A stretch of DNA of 64,000 nucleotides from Actinomadura rifamycini DSM 43936 (GCF_000425065.1 NZ_AULB01000007.1:398907-462906); one strand, 5' to 3'; positions 24,870 through 34,153 are shown, counted from the first letter of the stretch. Translations and numbers: made by a program. Notes: a model not told the origin generated them from the sequence alone.

Positions 24870-26186
24870 TCAGTCCTCGTCCCGGCGGCGCAGCCGGGAC
24901 AGCCGGGACACCACGGGCACCGAGCCCGCCATGACCCTGATCAGCACCATCAGCGCGATCACCGGGGGCACGTACATCAACCACGGCGGCGGACCGCCGC
25001 CGGCGTCCTCCTGCGCGGCGGCCTGCTGCGCCCGCAACTCCTCCTGCCGGCCGATGGACGGATCGTGCGTCGGGATCGTGTCCCCGGGGTTCTCGGCCTT
25101 GAAGGGGGCCTGCTCGGTGTCCGCGGGCATCCGCCCGCCGGGGCAGGTCGGCACCTTGTTCACGGCGGGCTGCGGGAGCGGGTACTTGTACTCCAGCGCC
25201 GCCTGCTTGTGGACGGTGAGCATGAACACGACGTTCAGGATGGGCGCGTCGTCCGTCCCGCCGATGACGTTCTGCAGGACGACCCCGAGCTGCGGCGCCT
25301 TGGCCAGCGTGTCGTTCAGGTCGCGCAGGATGTCGGGGTTGTAGCGCTTCAGGCCCCAGTCGCCGAGCGACTGCACCGTGCACTCGAAGTCGGGGCCGGT
25401 CTTCTCCAGCAGCGTGTTGACGGTGTCGAGGAGCTTCGGGCCGCGGTCGCGCAGCTCGGCGATGTCGCCCTTCACCTGGCCGAGCGCGGCGGTCAGCGCG
25501 GCGAGGTCGTCGACGCCGGCGCCGAGGCTGCCCCGGTTCTGGTTGAGGACGGCGGTGATGCGGCCGAGGTCCTTGGTGAGCCCGTCGAGCAGCTCGGTGT
25601 TCTGCGCGAACGTCGCGGTGAGCTGGTCGGAGCCGTTGACGATCTGCCGGAGCGAGGTCTCGCGGCCCTCCCAGCCGGCGGCGAGCTCCCGGGTGAGCAC
25701 CTTGGCGTCCTGCGGGTCGACGGCCCGCAGCGTGTCGAGGACCGAGGCGAACAGGTCGCTGTACTTGGGCGGCACGCTCGTCTGCGACACCGGGATCACC
25801 GCGCCCGCCTCCAGCGGCGCGGCGGCGGCGGACTTCGGGCCGGGGGTCAGCTCGACGACCGGCTCGCCGACCGCCGACTTGCGGGCGGCCGCCGCCGTGA
25901 CGCCCTCGGGGACGTCGACGCCGCGCTCGATGTCGAGCGTGACGACGACCTTGTCCTTCACCAGCTCCACGGAGTCGATCTTGCCGATCCGGAGGCCGAG
26001 GTAGTCGACCTCGAAGCCCGGCTGGAGGCCCGGCGACGACTCGAACTCCACGGAGATCTGGTACGGCCGCTCGATGAAGTCGAACTTCACGACGTTGCCG
26101 AACGCCCACACGACCATGATGACCGCGAGGACGGCGAACGCCAGCAGGTTGATCGTGACGCGGTCGAACGCGAACCGTCTCTTCAT
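24870..26186 (-). CDS. mceF: Mce family protein, MceF position
   Basis: 438 residues. N-terminal membrane helix ITINLLAFAVLAVIMVVWAFG-like (about 11-29), then the MCE domain with YQISVEFESSPGLQPGFEVDYLGLRIGKI and VDVPEG, a long helical middle rich in heptads (LDGLTKDLGRITAVLNQNRGSLG), and uniquely for this set a second hydrophobic segment at the C-terminus, WLMYVPPVIALMVLIRVM, with a basic tail. In actinobacteria six Mce subunits build the channel that carries lipids across the envelope. Its ATG overlaps the mceE stop by four bases. Confidence 0.93.
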   Translation of the reverse strand: MKRRFAFDRVTINLLAFAVLAVIMVVWAFGNVVKFDFIERPYQISVEFESSPGLQPGFEVDYLGLRIGKIDSVELVKDKVVVTLDIERGVDVPEGVTAAAARKSAVGEPVVELTPGPKSAAAAPLEAGAVIPVSQTSVPPKYSDLFASVLDTLRAVDPQDAKVLTRELAAGWEGRETSLRQIVNGSDQLTATFAQNTELLDGLTKDLGRITAVLNQNRGSLGAGVDDLAALTAALGQVKGDIAELRDRGPKLLDTVNTLLEKTGPDFECTVQSLGDWGLKRYNPDILRDLNDTLAKAPQLGVVLQNVIGGTDDAPILNVVFMLTVHKQAALEYKYPLPQPAVNKVPTCPGGRMPADTEQAPFKAENPGDTIPTHDPSIGRQEELRAQQAAAQEDAGGGPPPWLMYVPPVIALMVLIRVMAGSVPVVSRLSRLRRRDED

Positions 26187-27292
26187 CGGCGCGGCTCCAG
26201 CATCTTCTCGAGGCCCGGCAGCAGGCCCTCCAGCTCCCGGGGGAGCTGCGGGGAGCCGGCGTTCCGCTGCTGCTCGCCGGTCCCTCCGCCGGTCCCTCCG
26301 CCGGTCCCGCCGCCGGCGGATTCGCGGACGCCCGGGATCACCGGCGTGCCGTCCGGCCAGACGAGTTCGAGCAGCGGGTACAGCAGCAGCTGCCCGTCGT
26401 AGGTGGCGAGCGGGATCTTCGTCTCGAACTCGACCATGCCGTCCACCAGGGTCGTCAGCCGCTTCCGGCTGCTGCCCAGCTGGGCCAGCACGGGATCGAT
26501 GTCCTGCAGCAGCCCGCGGAACCGCTCGATGCGCCCCGCGAGCACCTTGTTGTTCAGCTCGCGGGCGGCCCGGGTCAGCTCGTCCACCGCGTGGATGATC
26601 TTTTCCTTGTTCTCGTCCAGCAGCCGCGTCGTGCGCTCGATCTGCTCGGGCGCCTCGGCCAGGACGTCCTCGCGCTCGGCGAGGTCGCGGCCCAGCTTCG
26701 CGAACTGGTCCACCGACTCGGCGAGCGCGCGCCGCTGGTCGGCGAACACCTGCACCAGGCCGGACGCCTTGGCGATCGTCATGTTGAGCTTCTCGCCGTT
26801 GCCGTCGAGGGCCGTCGCGCCCGCGTTGACGACGTTCGCGAGGTCGTCGCCCGCGAGGGCCTGGATCAGCGGCCCGGCCTGCCCGACGACGTCCTCGAAC
26901 GCCGGCTGCACCCGGGTGTCGGCGATCTTCCCGCCGTCGGCGATGAACGGCCCGGCGCCCATGCTCGCGCCGGGCGGCATCTGCAGGTCGACGAAGTTCT
27001 CGCCGAGCAGGGACGTCACCTTGATCTCGGCGCGGGTGCCCTGCGGGACCCGGACGCCGTCCTCGAGCGACAGCGTCACCTCCGCCCGGTACCCCTCGAC
27101 GAGCTCGACCTTCATGACGCTGCCGACCTTGATGTCGGACATCTGCACGCTGTGCCCGGCGACGAGCCCCTGGACGTCGTCGAACGTCGCCGTCAGGGTC
27201 AGGTCGCCCTGCGGGGCGCCGGCCGTCCGGTAGGAGCAGCCGGACACCGCGACCGCGACGGCCGCCGCGAGGACGAGGATCAGCCCGCGCAT
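26183..27292 (-). CDS. mceE: Mce family lipoprotein, MceE position
   Basis: 369 residues starting at ATG 27292. The signal peptide ILVLAAAVAVAVSGC ends in a lipobox Cys, so the protein is a lipid-anchored subunit; MceE is the lipoprotein member in mycobacteria. The MCE domain (LTLTATFDDVQGLVAGHSVQMSDIKVG) is followed by a coiled-coil-like helical region and a C-terminus with a GGGT repeat (SAGGGTGGGTGGGTGEQQ) encoded by near-identical 12-base units at about 26277-26315. TGATG overlap with mceD and ATGA overlap with mceF. Confidence 0.93.
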   Translation of the reverse strand: MRGLILVLAAAVAVAVSGCSYRTAGAPQGDLTLTATFDDVQGLVAGHSVQMSDIKVGSVMKVELVEGYRAEVTLSLEDGVRVPQGTRAEIKVTSLLGENFVDLQMPPGASMGAGPFIADGGKIADTRVQPAFEDVVGQAGPLIQALAGDDLANVVNAGATALDGNGEKLNMTIAKASGLVQVFADQRRALAESVDQFAKLGRDLAEREDVLAEAPEQIERTTRLLDENKEKIIHAVDELTRAARELNNKVLAGRIERFRGLLQDIDPVLAQLGSSRKRLTTLVDGMVEFETKIPLATYDGQLLLYPLLELVWPDGTPVIPGVRESAGGGTGGGTGGGTGEQQRNAGSPQLPRELEGLLPGLEKMLEPRR

Positions 27293-28350
27293 CAGTTGCC
27301 TCCCTCGTCGTCCCACGGACAGTTGGAGTTGGGCGCGGGCAGCGGGCAGCCGACCTCGTCGGTGTCCATCAGCCCCTTGAGCCAGGTCCGCACGAACGCG
27401 TCCGTCGCGAAGCGGATGTACAGCGACTTCGTCTCCGGGTCGTAGCCGCCGATGAGCGCGTCGCTGATGCCCGGCATGACCTCCACGAGCTGCGCGAGCT
27501 CCTTGGAGTTGCCCTTGAGGACGAGCGCGGCGCGGGTGAGCACCGCCAGGTCGTACGGGAGCTGCCCCTCGTACTTGTCGAGGAGTTCCTGGCCGTTGTC
27601 GGCGAGGACCAGCATCCCCTTGATGAGCTCCTGCAGCTCGCCGCGCTCGCTGCTGAGCACCCGCGTCGCCTCGCCGAAGTTGCGGATCAGCGTGCCGAGC
27701 ACCTGCTCGCGGCCGCGGACGACCCCGGCGAGCCGGTCCAGGTTCTCGGCGACCTCGATCAGCTCCTCGTCCTGCCCGGCGACGTTCTCGACCAGCCGGG
27801 CGCTCTGCTCCAGCGTGGCGTTGAACTGGCGGCCGTTGCCCTGGACGGTCTCGGCCGCGGTGCCGAGCGCGCCCTGCATCTTCGTGGGGTCGAGCGCGTC
27901 CGCGAGGTTGGTGAAGGCGTTCAGCGCGTCGTCCACCTCGACGGGCACGTGGGTGCGTTCGATCGGGATCGCGTCGGCCTTCTCCTTCGGCTGCCCCGGC
28001 TTCCACGCCGGGTGCAGGACGAGGTTGCGCTCGCCGATCAGGTTCAGCGGGACGATCGACGCCTGCACTCCCCGGGGAAGCGGGACGTCGTCGCGGATCG
28101 TGAACGTCACCTTGATCTTGTCGCCGATGTTCTGCACGGACTCGACGCGCCCGACGTCGGCGCCCATGACCTTCACCTTCGACTCCGGGTAGAAGGAGCG
28201 GGCCTTCGGGAAGTAGACGGTCATCGTGCGGCCGTCGTCGGACGCCGGGACGAGCGAGCAGCCGCCGGCGGACGCGGCGAGGGTGAGGCCCAGCACGGCG
28301 GCGAGGGCTTTGCCGCGGGCGGCCAGGGCGCGGGGGAAGCGGCGCGTCAT
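27292..28350 (-). CDS. mceD: Mce family protein, MceD position, with probable lipobox
   Basis: 352 residues from ATG 28350. The N-terminus LAAVLGLTLAASAGGC is an acceptable lipoprotein signal (AGG|C), which would give this operon two lipidated subunits. The MCE domain carries MTVYFPKARSFYPESKVKVMGADVGRV; the helical part contains RLVENVAGQDEELIEVAENLDRLAGVV; the C-terminus ends CPLPAPNSNCPWDDEGGN with two cysteines that could pair. Its start overlaps the mceC stop, and its stop overlaps the mceE start, each by one base. Confidence 0.92.
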   Translation of the reverse strand: MTRRFPRALAARGKALAAVLGLTLAASAGGCSLVPASDDGRTMTVYFPKARSFYPESKVKVMGADVGRVESVQNIGDKIKVTFTIRDDVPLPRGVQASIVPLNLIGERNLVLHPAWKPGQPKEKADAIPIERTHVPVEVDDALNAFTNLADALDPTKMQGALGTAAETVQGNGRQFNATLEQSARLVENVAGQDEELIEVAENLDRLAGVVRGREQVLGTLIRNFGEATRVLSSERGELQELIKGMLVLADNGQELLDKYEGQLPYDLAVLTRAALVLKGNSKELAQLVEVMPGISDALIGGYDPETKSLYIRFATDAFVRTWLKGLMDTDEVGCPLPAPNSNCPWDDEGGN

Positions 28351-29378
28351 CAGTTGCCTCCCTGACCCGCGGGGCGGCGGGTGGAGATCGGCCCCGGCGG
28401 CTGGATGGGGCCGAGGCCGGTGAGCAGCCCCTCGATCCACGGCCCGTCGCCCTTGAGGTTCGCTACCTGCTGGAACGTGGGGCCGAGGAGCGAGAAGTCG
28501 GCGTTCAGCGCGTCCATGTTGGGCGCGAGCCGGGTGGTGAGCAGGTGCAGGTCGCCGAGGAGCTTGTCCAGTTCCTTCTGGTTGCTCTCGATGACGTTCG
28601 ACAGCGTCCGCACGGTCCGGCTGCCCTGCCCGATCGTGGCGGAGAGCTCGTCGCGGCGCCGCACGAGCGTCTGCAGCAGCACCTGGCTCGAATCGATGAT
28701 CTCCCGGAGCTGCTGGTCCTTGCTCGCCAGCGTCCCGGTGATCTGCTTGCCGTTGTCGATCAGCTTCTCGATCTGCGGCGCCTGGTCGTTCAGCATCTCC
28801 GACACGTCCCGGAGGTTGACCAGGATGCGGTTCAGCTTCTTGGCGCCCGGCGACTCGATCTTGTTGATCTGGGTGAGCAGCTTGTCGATGTTCTCCTGGT
28901 CGAGCCGCCCGACGATGTCGTGCGCGCCCTCCAGGGCGTCCGGGACGGTGAACGGGACGCTCGTGCGCGCCAGCGGGATCCGCCGCCGCGACTCCGGCAG
29001 CGACTCCAGGTACGGCTTCGCGACCGGGCCCGACAGCTTCAGGTAGCGGCCGCCGAGCAGCGTCGTCGTGGTGACCTCCGCGCGGGTCTGCCGGCCGAGG
29101 TCGATCCCGGCGTCCACATGCCAGGTGATGATCACCTTGCCGGTGTCGAAGTCCGGTTCGACGCCCGTGACGCGGCCCGCCTTCACCCCGGCGACCCGCA
29201 CGTCGTCGCCCGCCTTGATGCCGGCCACGTCGGTGAACTCGCCGCTCATCGTGTAGCCGCGGTCGAACAGGTGCAGCTGCCCGACGGCGAACGCGAACGT
29301 CACGGACGCGCCGAGCACGGCGAGGGTCACGATCGCGACGAGCTTCTGGTTGACGTCGCGCAGCGACTTCAGCGCCAT
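28350..29378 (-). CDS. mceC: Mce family protein, MceC position
   Basis: 342 residues from ATG 29378. One N-terminal membrane helix (LVAIVTLAVLGASVTFAFAVG), then the MCE domain YTMSGEFTDVAGIKAGDDVRVAGVKAGRVTG, a heptad-rich helical tunnel region (LDQENIDKLLTQINKIES; EKLIDNGKQITGTLASKDQQL), and a Pro-rich end GPIQPPGPISTRRPAG. One of six ring subunits of the lipid importer. One-base TGATG overlaps on both sides indicate tight translational coupling. Confidence 0.93.
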   Translation of the reverse strand: MALKSLRDVNQKLVAIVTLAVLGASVTFAFAVGQLHLFDRGYTMSGEFTDVAGIKAGDDVRVAGVKAGRVTGVEPDFDTGKVIITWHVDAGIDLGRQTRAEVTTTTLLGGRYLKLSGPVAKPYLESLPESRRRIPLARTSVPFTVPDALEGAHDIVGRLDQENIDKLLTQINKIESPGAKKLNRILVNLRDVSEMLNDQAPQIEKLIDNGKQITGTLASKDQQLREIIDSSQVLLQTLVRRRDELSATIGQGSRTVRTLSNVIESNQKELDKLLGDLHLLTTRLAPNMDALNADFSLLGPTFQQVANLKGDGPWIEGLLTGLGPIQPPGPISTRRPAGQGGN

Positions 29379-30457
29379 CACTCGCCCCCCTTCGTCAGCA
29401 TCGCCCGCAGCTTGTCGAGCTCCTGCTGCGTGGGCTCGTCCGTCCCGGGCGCCTTCGGCAGCTCCATCTCGAAGGGGCACGGCGCCTGGACGATGTTCAG
29501 GCAGAGCGCGTTGGTGCGCAGGAAGTGCCCGCCGTTCGCGGCCGAGAACAGCTGCCGCAGCGTCAGCGGGAGCCGCTGCACCATCTGCTCGAGCTGGTCG
29601 ACGTTCAGCCGGAACGTCTCGCTCAGCTCACCCAGGTTCCGGATGATCCGGGCGAGCTGGGCGTCGTTGCCGCCGAGCACCCGGTTCAGGTTCGTGGTGA
29701 CGCCGGCGATCTGCACGGTCGCGTTCTCCAGGAGCTGCCGGTTGTCGGCGAACACCTTGACGAGCGACTCGAGGTTGTCGATGCTCGCCGCGATCTGCTT
29801 GTCGCGCGTCGCGACCGCGCCGCTGACCGTCTCGTAGTCGTCGATCATCTTGCTGATGGTGTCCTTGCGGGACGCGAACGTCTGGAGCAGGACGTCCAGG
29901 TTGTTCGTCAGCACCGAGATGTTCTGCTCGTTGCCTTCGAGCGCCTGCGAGAACGAGAAGAGGATCTTGTTGAGCTGGTCGGGGTCGAGGTTGCGGGTGA
30001 GCGGCCCGAGGCTGTTGACGATCGCGCCGAGGTCCACGACCGACTGCGTGTGCCGCACCCGGTCGCCGTCGTCGAGCATCTCCTTGCTCGACCCCGGCTC
30101 CAGGTAGACGACCCGCTGGCCCATCACGTTGCGCCAGCGGATCGCGGCGGTGGAGTCCGCCGGGATCTTCAGCTCGGTGTCGACGGCCATCTCCACGCGG
30201 GCCTTGCCGCGCACGACCTCGATGCCCTCGACCCGGCCGACCGGGGTGCCGGCGACCTTCACCAGGTCGCCGTCCACCAGCCCGGTGACGTCGTCGAACG
30301 TCGCGGTCAGCCGGTACCGGTCGGCGAACGACGTGCCGAGGATCTGCTGGCCGATGAAGAACGTCAGCAGGCCCGTCACCGCGACGAACACGACGAACTT
30401 GGCCGTCGTCCGGTGGTCGGGACCGCGCGCGGCCTTGCCGCGCGGCCGCCGGCTCAC
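29378..30457 (-). CDS. mceB: Mce family protein, MceB position
   Basis: 359 residues from GTG 30457, which overlaps the mceA stop as GTGA. The start has a basic cytoplasmic tail (SRRPRGKAARG), one membrane helix FVVFVAVTGLLTFFIGQQI, and the MCE domain YRLTATFDDVTGLVDGDLVKVAGTPVGRV with the typical RWRNVMGQRVVYLEPG strand. A helical region and a Cys-containing end (NALCLNIVQAPCPFEME) follow. Subunit of the same importer. Confidence 0.93.
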   Translation of the reverse strand: MSRRPRGKAARGPDHRTTAKFVVFVAVTGLLTFFIGQQILGTSFADRYRLTATFDDVTGLVDGDLVKVAGTPVGRVEGIEVVRGKARVEMAVDTELKIPADSTAAIRWRNVMGQRVVYLEPGSSKEMLDDGDRVRHTQSVVDLGAIVNSLGPLTRNLDPDQLNKILFSFSQALEGNEQNISVLTNNLDVLLQTFASRKDTISKMIDDYETVSGAVATRDKQIAASIDNLESLVKVFADNRQLLENATVQIAGVTTNLNRVLGGNDAQLARIIRNLGELSETFRLNVDQLEQMVQRLPLTLRQLFSAANGGHFLRTNALCLNIVQAPCPFEMELPKAPGTDEPTQQELDKLRAMLTKGGE

Positions 30458-31575
30458 GGCCGCCTCCCGTTCGTCCCGTCGGTTCCGTTCGTCCCGTTGG
30501 TGCTGTTCGTGGTGTTCGTTCCGTTCGCGTTCGCGCCGTTCCCGAAGGACGTCTCGAAGGACGTCGTCGGGCACAGGTCGCGGATGATGGCGCACATGTC
30601 GAGCGGCAGCCGGTTGGACGCCTGCGCGATCATCGTGCCGTCCGGCCCCGGGATGCGGATGATCTTCGCGAGCAGCCGGAAGAACCCGTTCAGGCTGTCG
30701 ATCAGGACCGGGACGTTGCGCAGCTGCCGGTTCGCGACGTCGGCGACGTCCGCGGCGCCGTCCACGACGTCGCCGAGGTTGCCGCCCTGCCGCTGCAGGG
30801 TGCCGCCGACCCGCTCGCCGAGCACGCTCGCCTCGTCCAGCAGCCGCGTCACCTTGTCGGGCTTCTCGTTGATCACCGCGGACAGCTCGTTGACGTCGCC
30901 GGTGAGCGCGGTGACCGTGTCGCCGCGGGTGCCGAGCGTCTGCGAGACGCCGGCGATGTCGTTCAGCAGCGACCGGATCACCCCCCGGCTCCGGTGGGTC
31001 GCGTCGACGACCTTCGCGCCGTTGTCGATCGTCCGGCGCAGCGCCGGGCCCTGCCCGGACAGCCCGGTGCCGAACGTGTGCAGCAGCGTCGCGACGTCGT
31101 CGGGGTTGATCGCCTGGGTCAGTTCGTAGGTGGGCCACGCCGTGTCGGCGAGCTCCTGCGGGTCCCTGGTCTGGGCGATGCTGCCGCCGTCGTCGAGGTA
31201 GGGGCCGCTCAGCTCGTGCGCGCCGAGGTCCAGGGTGAGGTCCTTCGGCCCGAACACCGACACCGGCTCGATGGACGCCACGGTCGTGTCGGGGATCCGG
31301 ACGCCCTCGTCCAGGCGGAGCCGGACGCTCACCCGGCCGTCGTCGCGCAGCTCCAGCGAGGCCACGGTGCCGACCTCGATGCCGCGGATCTTCACCTCGG
31401 ACTTCTCGGGGTCGAGGCCCTGCCCGGCCGTCCCGAACCGCGCCGTGTAGTACGTGGAGCCGCCGTGGTCCTGCGTCGCGCCGACCGCGATCAGCGCCGC
31501 GGACGCCGCCAGGACGCCCGCGCCGACCAGCCCGAAGACCGTCCGGGAGCGGGCGGAGAGTGTCTCGTCGCTCAT
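30454..31575 (-). CDS. mceA: Mce family protein, MceA position
   Basis: 373 residues from ATG 31575. Membrane helix VFGLVGAGVLAASAALIAVGA, MCE domain YTARFGTAGQGLDPEKSEVKIRGIEVG, PVSVFGPKDLTLDL, helical region, two conserved cysteines in MCAIIRDLCP, and an unusual C-terminal tail of Asn-Gly-Thr repeats (NGTNTTNSTNGTNGTDGTNG). First of the six mce genes, overlapping the yrbEB stop by four bases. Known Mce1/Mce4 relatives import fatty acids or sterols; substrate here cannot be assigned. Confidence 0.93.
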   Translation of the reverse strand: MSDETLSARSRTVFGLVGAGVLAASAALIAVGATQDHGGSTYYTARFGTAGQGLDPEKSEVKIRGIEVGTVASLELRDDGRVSVRLRLDEGVRIPDTTVASIEPVSVFGPKDLTLDLGAHELSGPYLDDGGSIAQTRDPQELADTAWPTYELTQAINPDDVATLLHTFGTGLSGQGPALRRTIDNGAKVVDATHRSRGVIRSLLNDIAGVSQTLGTRGDTVTALTGDVNELSAVINEKPDKVTRLLDEASVLGERVGGTLQRQGGNLGDVVDGAADVADVANRQLRNVPVLIDSLNGFFRLLAKIIRIPGPDGTMIAQASNRLPLDMCAIIRDLCPTTSFETSFGNGANANGTNTTNSTNGTNGTDGTNGRRP

Positions 31576-32426
31576 CCGGTCAGCTCCACCGTGCTCCCGT
31601 GGCCCCAGAAGATGTACGACAGGACCAGGTTCATGAGGATCATCAGGATCGTGGACTCCCGGATCGCGCGGCCCGCGGCGACGCCGACGCCGACCGGGCC
31701 GCCGGCGGCGTAGTAGCCGCGGTAGCAATGGACGAACATGATGATGAACGCGAAGATCGCCACCTTGATCACGCTGTAGAACACGTCGATCGGCGGCAGG
31801 TAGAGGTGGAAGTAGTAGTCGTAGATGCCGGGCGACAGCCCGAAGTACTGGATCGTGATGAACCGCGTGGCGAAGAACGCCATGAACAGTGACACGAGGT
31901 AGAGCGGGACGAGCGCGATGACGCCCGCCGCGACCCGGGTGCACACCAGGTAGGCGAGGGAGTTGATCCCCATGACCTCCAGCGCGTCGATCTCCTCGGA
32001 GATCCGCATCGCGCCGATCTCGGCGGTGAAGCCGGTGCCGACCTGCGCGACCAGCGCGACGCCCGCGATGATCGGGGTGACCTCGCGGACGTTGGAGTAG
32101 CTGGAGATCAGCCCGGTGAACGCCTCGGCGCCGATGCGCTCCAGCCCCGGGTAGCCCTGGAGGCCGACCATCGCGCCGGTCGCCAGCGACATCGTGGCGA
32201 TCACGAAGATCATGCCGCCGCCGATGACGAGCGCGCCGACGCCGACGGTGATGTCGCTGACCTGCTTGGCGAGCGTCTTGCCGTACTTGCGGCGGATGAT
32301 GATGTCGAAGAACAGGTGGTAGAGGACCCGGCCGAGGAACACCGGCAGGTTGGCGGAGGCCGTGAGGCCCGCCGTCCGCGTCTGCACGGCCCGGCCCAGC
32401 TTGCGTACGGGGGAAATGGCGACCAT
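31572..32426 (-). CDS. yrbEB: MlaE/YrbE-family ABC permease, YrbEB position
   Basis: 284 residues, five or so membrane helices. The family motif around EVTPIIAGVALVAQVGTGFTAEIGAMRISEEIDALEVMGIN is complete, including the Glu-rich coupling segment that contacts the ATPase. It starts one base after the upstream permease stop (TAGATG). The partner ATPase (Mkl/MceG) is not in the window, as is usual because it is encoded elsewhere in actinobacteria. Confidence 0.96.
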   Translation of the reverse strand: MVAISPVRKLGRAVQTRTAGLTASANLPVFLGRVLYHLFFDIIIRRKYGKTLAKQVSDITVGVGALVIGGGMIFVIATMSLATGAMVGLQGYPGLERIGAEAFTGLISSYSNVREVTPIIAGVALVAQVGTGFTAEIGAMRISEEIDALEVMGINSLAYLVCTRVAAGVIALVPLYLVSLFMAFFATRFITIQYFGLSPGIYDYYFHLYLPPIDVFYSVIKVAIFAFIIMFVHCYRGYYAAGGPVGVGVAAGRAIRESTILMILMNLVLSYIFWGHGSTVELTG

Positions 32427-33230
32427 CTAGAACTTCCGGGGGATGAGGACCTGGTAGACCATCTCGACGACGTAGTTGATGGCGAACACCACGATCGAGG
32501 TGACCACCACCGCCCGGTTGACCGCGCGGCCGACGCCGACGGGCCCGTAGTCGCAGTTCATGCCCATGTAGCAGGCGACGGCGGCGGCGACGAAGCCGAA
32601 CACCCACGCCTTGAACAGGGTCACGACGAGGTCCGAGAACTGCAGGAGGGTCGTGGCGCCGTCGAAGAAGGCGCCGGGGCTGACGCCCTGCTGGATGACG
32701 TTGAAGTAGAAGCCGCCGAGCACGCCGGCGAGGATCACCACCGAGCACAGCAGCGCGGACACGGTGCTGGCCGCCCACAGCCGCGGCGTGACGAGGCGGT
32801 GCACGGGGTTGATCCCCATGACCTCCATCGCCGACAGCTCGTCGCGGATGTTGCGGGCGCCCATGTCGGACGTCATCGCCGAACCGCCCACGCCGGAGAC
32901 CAGCAGCGCGGCCGCGAGCGGCGCGACCTGCTGGATCATCGCGGCGACGAGCAGCGCGCCGGTGCCGGACGCGGCGCCGAGCTGCCGCGCGATGTCGCCG
33001 ACCTGCAGCGAGATCGTCGCGCCGAGGGGCACCGCGATCAGCATGACCGGGACGGCGGTGACCCGCGCGAGGAACCAGCACTGCTCGATGAACTCGCCCC
33101 ACCACTGGCGCAGGTCCCAGCTGCGGCGCAGCCCCTCCAGGAGGGTCACGCACAGCAGCCCGGTCTCGTCGAGGGTGCGCTCGACGCGCCTGCGCGCCAG
33201 ATCGGGGGCCCGGGACAGACTCAGCGCCAT
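32427..33230 (-). CDS. yrbEA: MlaE/YrbE-family ABC permease, YrbEA position
   Basis: 267 residues, membrane permease. Motif LAAALLVSGVGGSAMTSDMGARNIRDELSAMEVMGINPVHRLVTPR is the YrbE signature with the EVMGI coupling helix. First gene of the nine-gene lipid-import operon; its ATG 33230 is preceded by about 340 bases that contain the promoter and are shared with a divergent MarR gene. Confidence 0.96.
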   Translation of the reverse strand: MALSLSRAPDLARRRVERTLDETGLLCVTLLEGLRRSWDLRQWWGEFIEQCWFLARVTAVPVMLIAVPLGATISLQVGDIARQLGAASGTGALLVAAMIQQVAPLAAALLVSGVGGSAMTSDMGARNIRDELSAMEVMGINPVHRLVTPRLWAASTVSALLCSVVILAGVLGGFYFNVIQQGVSPGAFFDGATTLLQFSDLVVTLFKAWVFGFVAAAVACYMGMNCDYGPVGVGRAVNRAVVVTSIVVFAINYVVEMVYQVLIPRKF

Positions 33231-33568
33231 CAGCCGGCGACCTCCCCCTGGGGGACGGGGCGAAGGGTCATACCAGCCTCCTTCGTTCTCGGACGTCGGC
33301 GCTCATCCGATACGCCGGCCCTCCGCCGTCCGGAAAAGGGCGCGCGACGTCCAGGTTCCTCTCGCGCGCCTTCCGGTCTCGGCCGAGATCCGGTACCACA
33401 TGCGAAAGCCCCGGCTCGCCAGAGCACGCGGGCCTCGCCTGTGATCTGCCGCACTCTATTAGAAGAAGGTCTAAGAATCGAGTACTTACATCCACCTTTG
33501 TCCGAAGCTACGATCTCGGGGTGCGAACCCCGCCACAACGAACCACAGACGTGAACGGGAGTGACGGC
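33231..33568. promoter_or_regulatory. Divergent control region of the mce operon and a MarR gene
   Basis: The region is visibly AT-richer between 33440 and 33530. It contains a perfect 5-bp inverted repeat TTAGA-AGAAGG-TCTAA at 33459-33474, flanked by TACTTACA further right. A MarR-family repressor gene starts at its right end, so this repeat is the best candidate for the operator controlling lipid import. No matching repeat was found near the second MarR at 23777. Confidence 0.5.
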
Positions 33569-34105
33569 GTGGACCCGCTGGTCACCGGCATCAAGGACCG
33601 CTGGGACGGACAGGAACTCCGCGGCGACCCGGGCCCTTTCATGGCCATCTGCTCGGTGGGCCGCCTGAACCAGTTGCTGAAGAAGGCGCTGGAGGAGGAG
33701 CTCGGCCGGTTCGACCTCGGCCGCACCGGCTACGCCGTCCTCACCACCCTCGCCCTCATCCGCTCCGGGCAGGCCGGCCTCAGCACCCTCGGCCGCTGGC
33801 TGATGGTGCATCCGACGACCGTGACGCTCACCGTCGACCAGCTCCGGGCGGACGGCCTGGTGGAGCGGATCCGGCACCCCCGCGACCGCCGCGCCGCGCT
33901 CGTCCGGATCACCGCGAAGGGCCGGGAGCGCGTCAACGAGGCGAACCTCGCGCTGGAGGCGCCCGGCAGCCCCCTCGCCGGGCTCGCCGGCGGGGGCCAC
34001 GACGGGCTGTTCGACGGGCTGGAGGCGGCGCGGATCGCGGTCGGCGACCTGGAGTTCTTCGATTCGGCCGACAGCGGTGATCCGCAGGGCGGCGCGCACC
34101 CCTAA
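33569..34105 (+). CDS. MarR-family regulator, probable mce-operon regulator
   Basis: 178 residues from GTG 33569, chosen for the GGGAG seven bases upstream; GTG 33521 would add 16 residues. Winged helix QAGLSTLGRWLMVHPTTVTLTVDQLRADGLVER with wing HPRDRRAALVRITAKG. The C-terminus ends in a Gly-rich and acidic tail. It is divergent from yrbEA and thus the likely local regulator of the mce genes, probably sensing a lipid or acyl ligand (inference from position). Confidence 0.88.
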   Translation: MDPLVTGIKDRWDGQELRGDPGPFMAICSVGRLNQLLKKALEEELGRFDLGRTGYAVLTTLALIRSGQAGLSTLGRWLMVHPTTVTLTVDQLRADGLVERIRHPRDRRAALVRITAKGRERVNEANLALEAPGSPLAGLAGGGHDGLFDGLEAARIAVGDLEFFDSADSGDPQGGAHP

Positions 34106-34153
34106 AATCGGCGAACCGGACACAACTCCCGGCCGATAAGGCAGTCTTCTCCT

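Noticed and set aside
26277..26315. 12-base repeats at the mceE end considered as a CRISPR-like or regulatory repeat
   Set aside because: They are in frame, contiguous and encode a Gly-Gly-Gly-Thr linker; there are no spacers.
30454..33153. A 899-codon open frame on the minus strand through yrbEA/yrbEB into mceA
   Set aside because: Upstream of 31575 it runs in the wrong frame across two clear YrbE permeases and is Arg/Pro-rich; only its last 373 codons are the real mceA.
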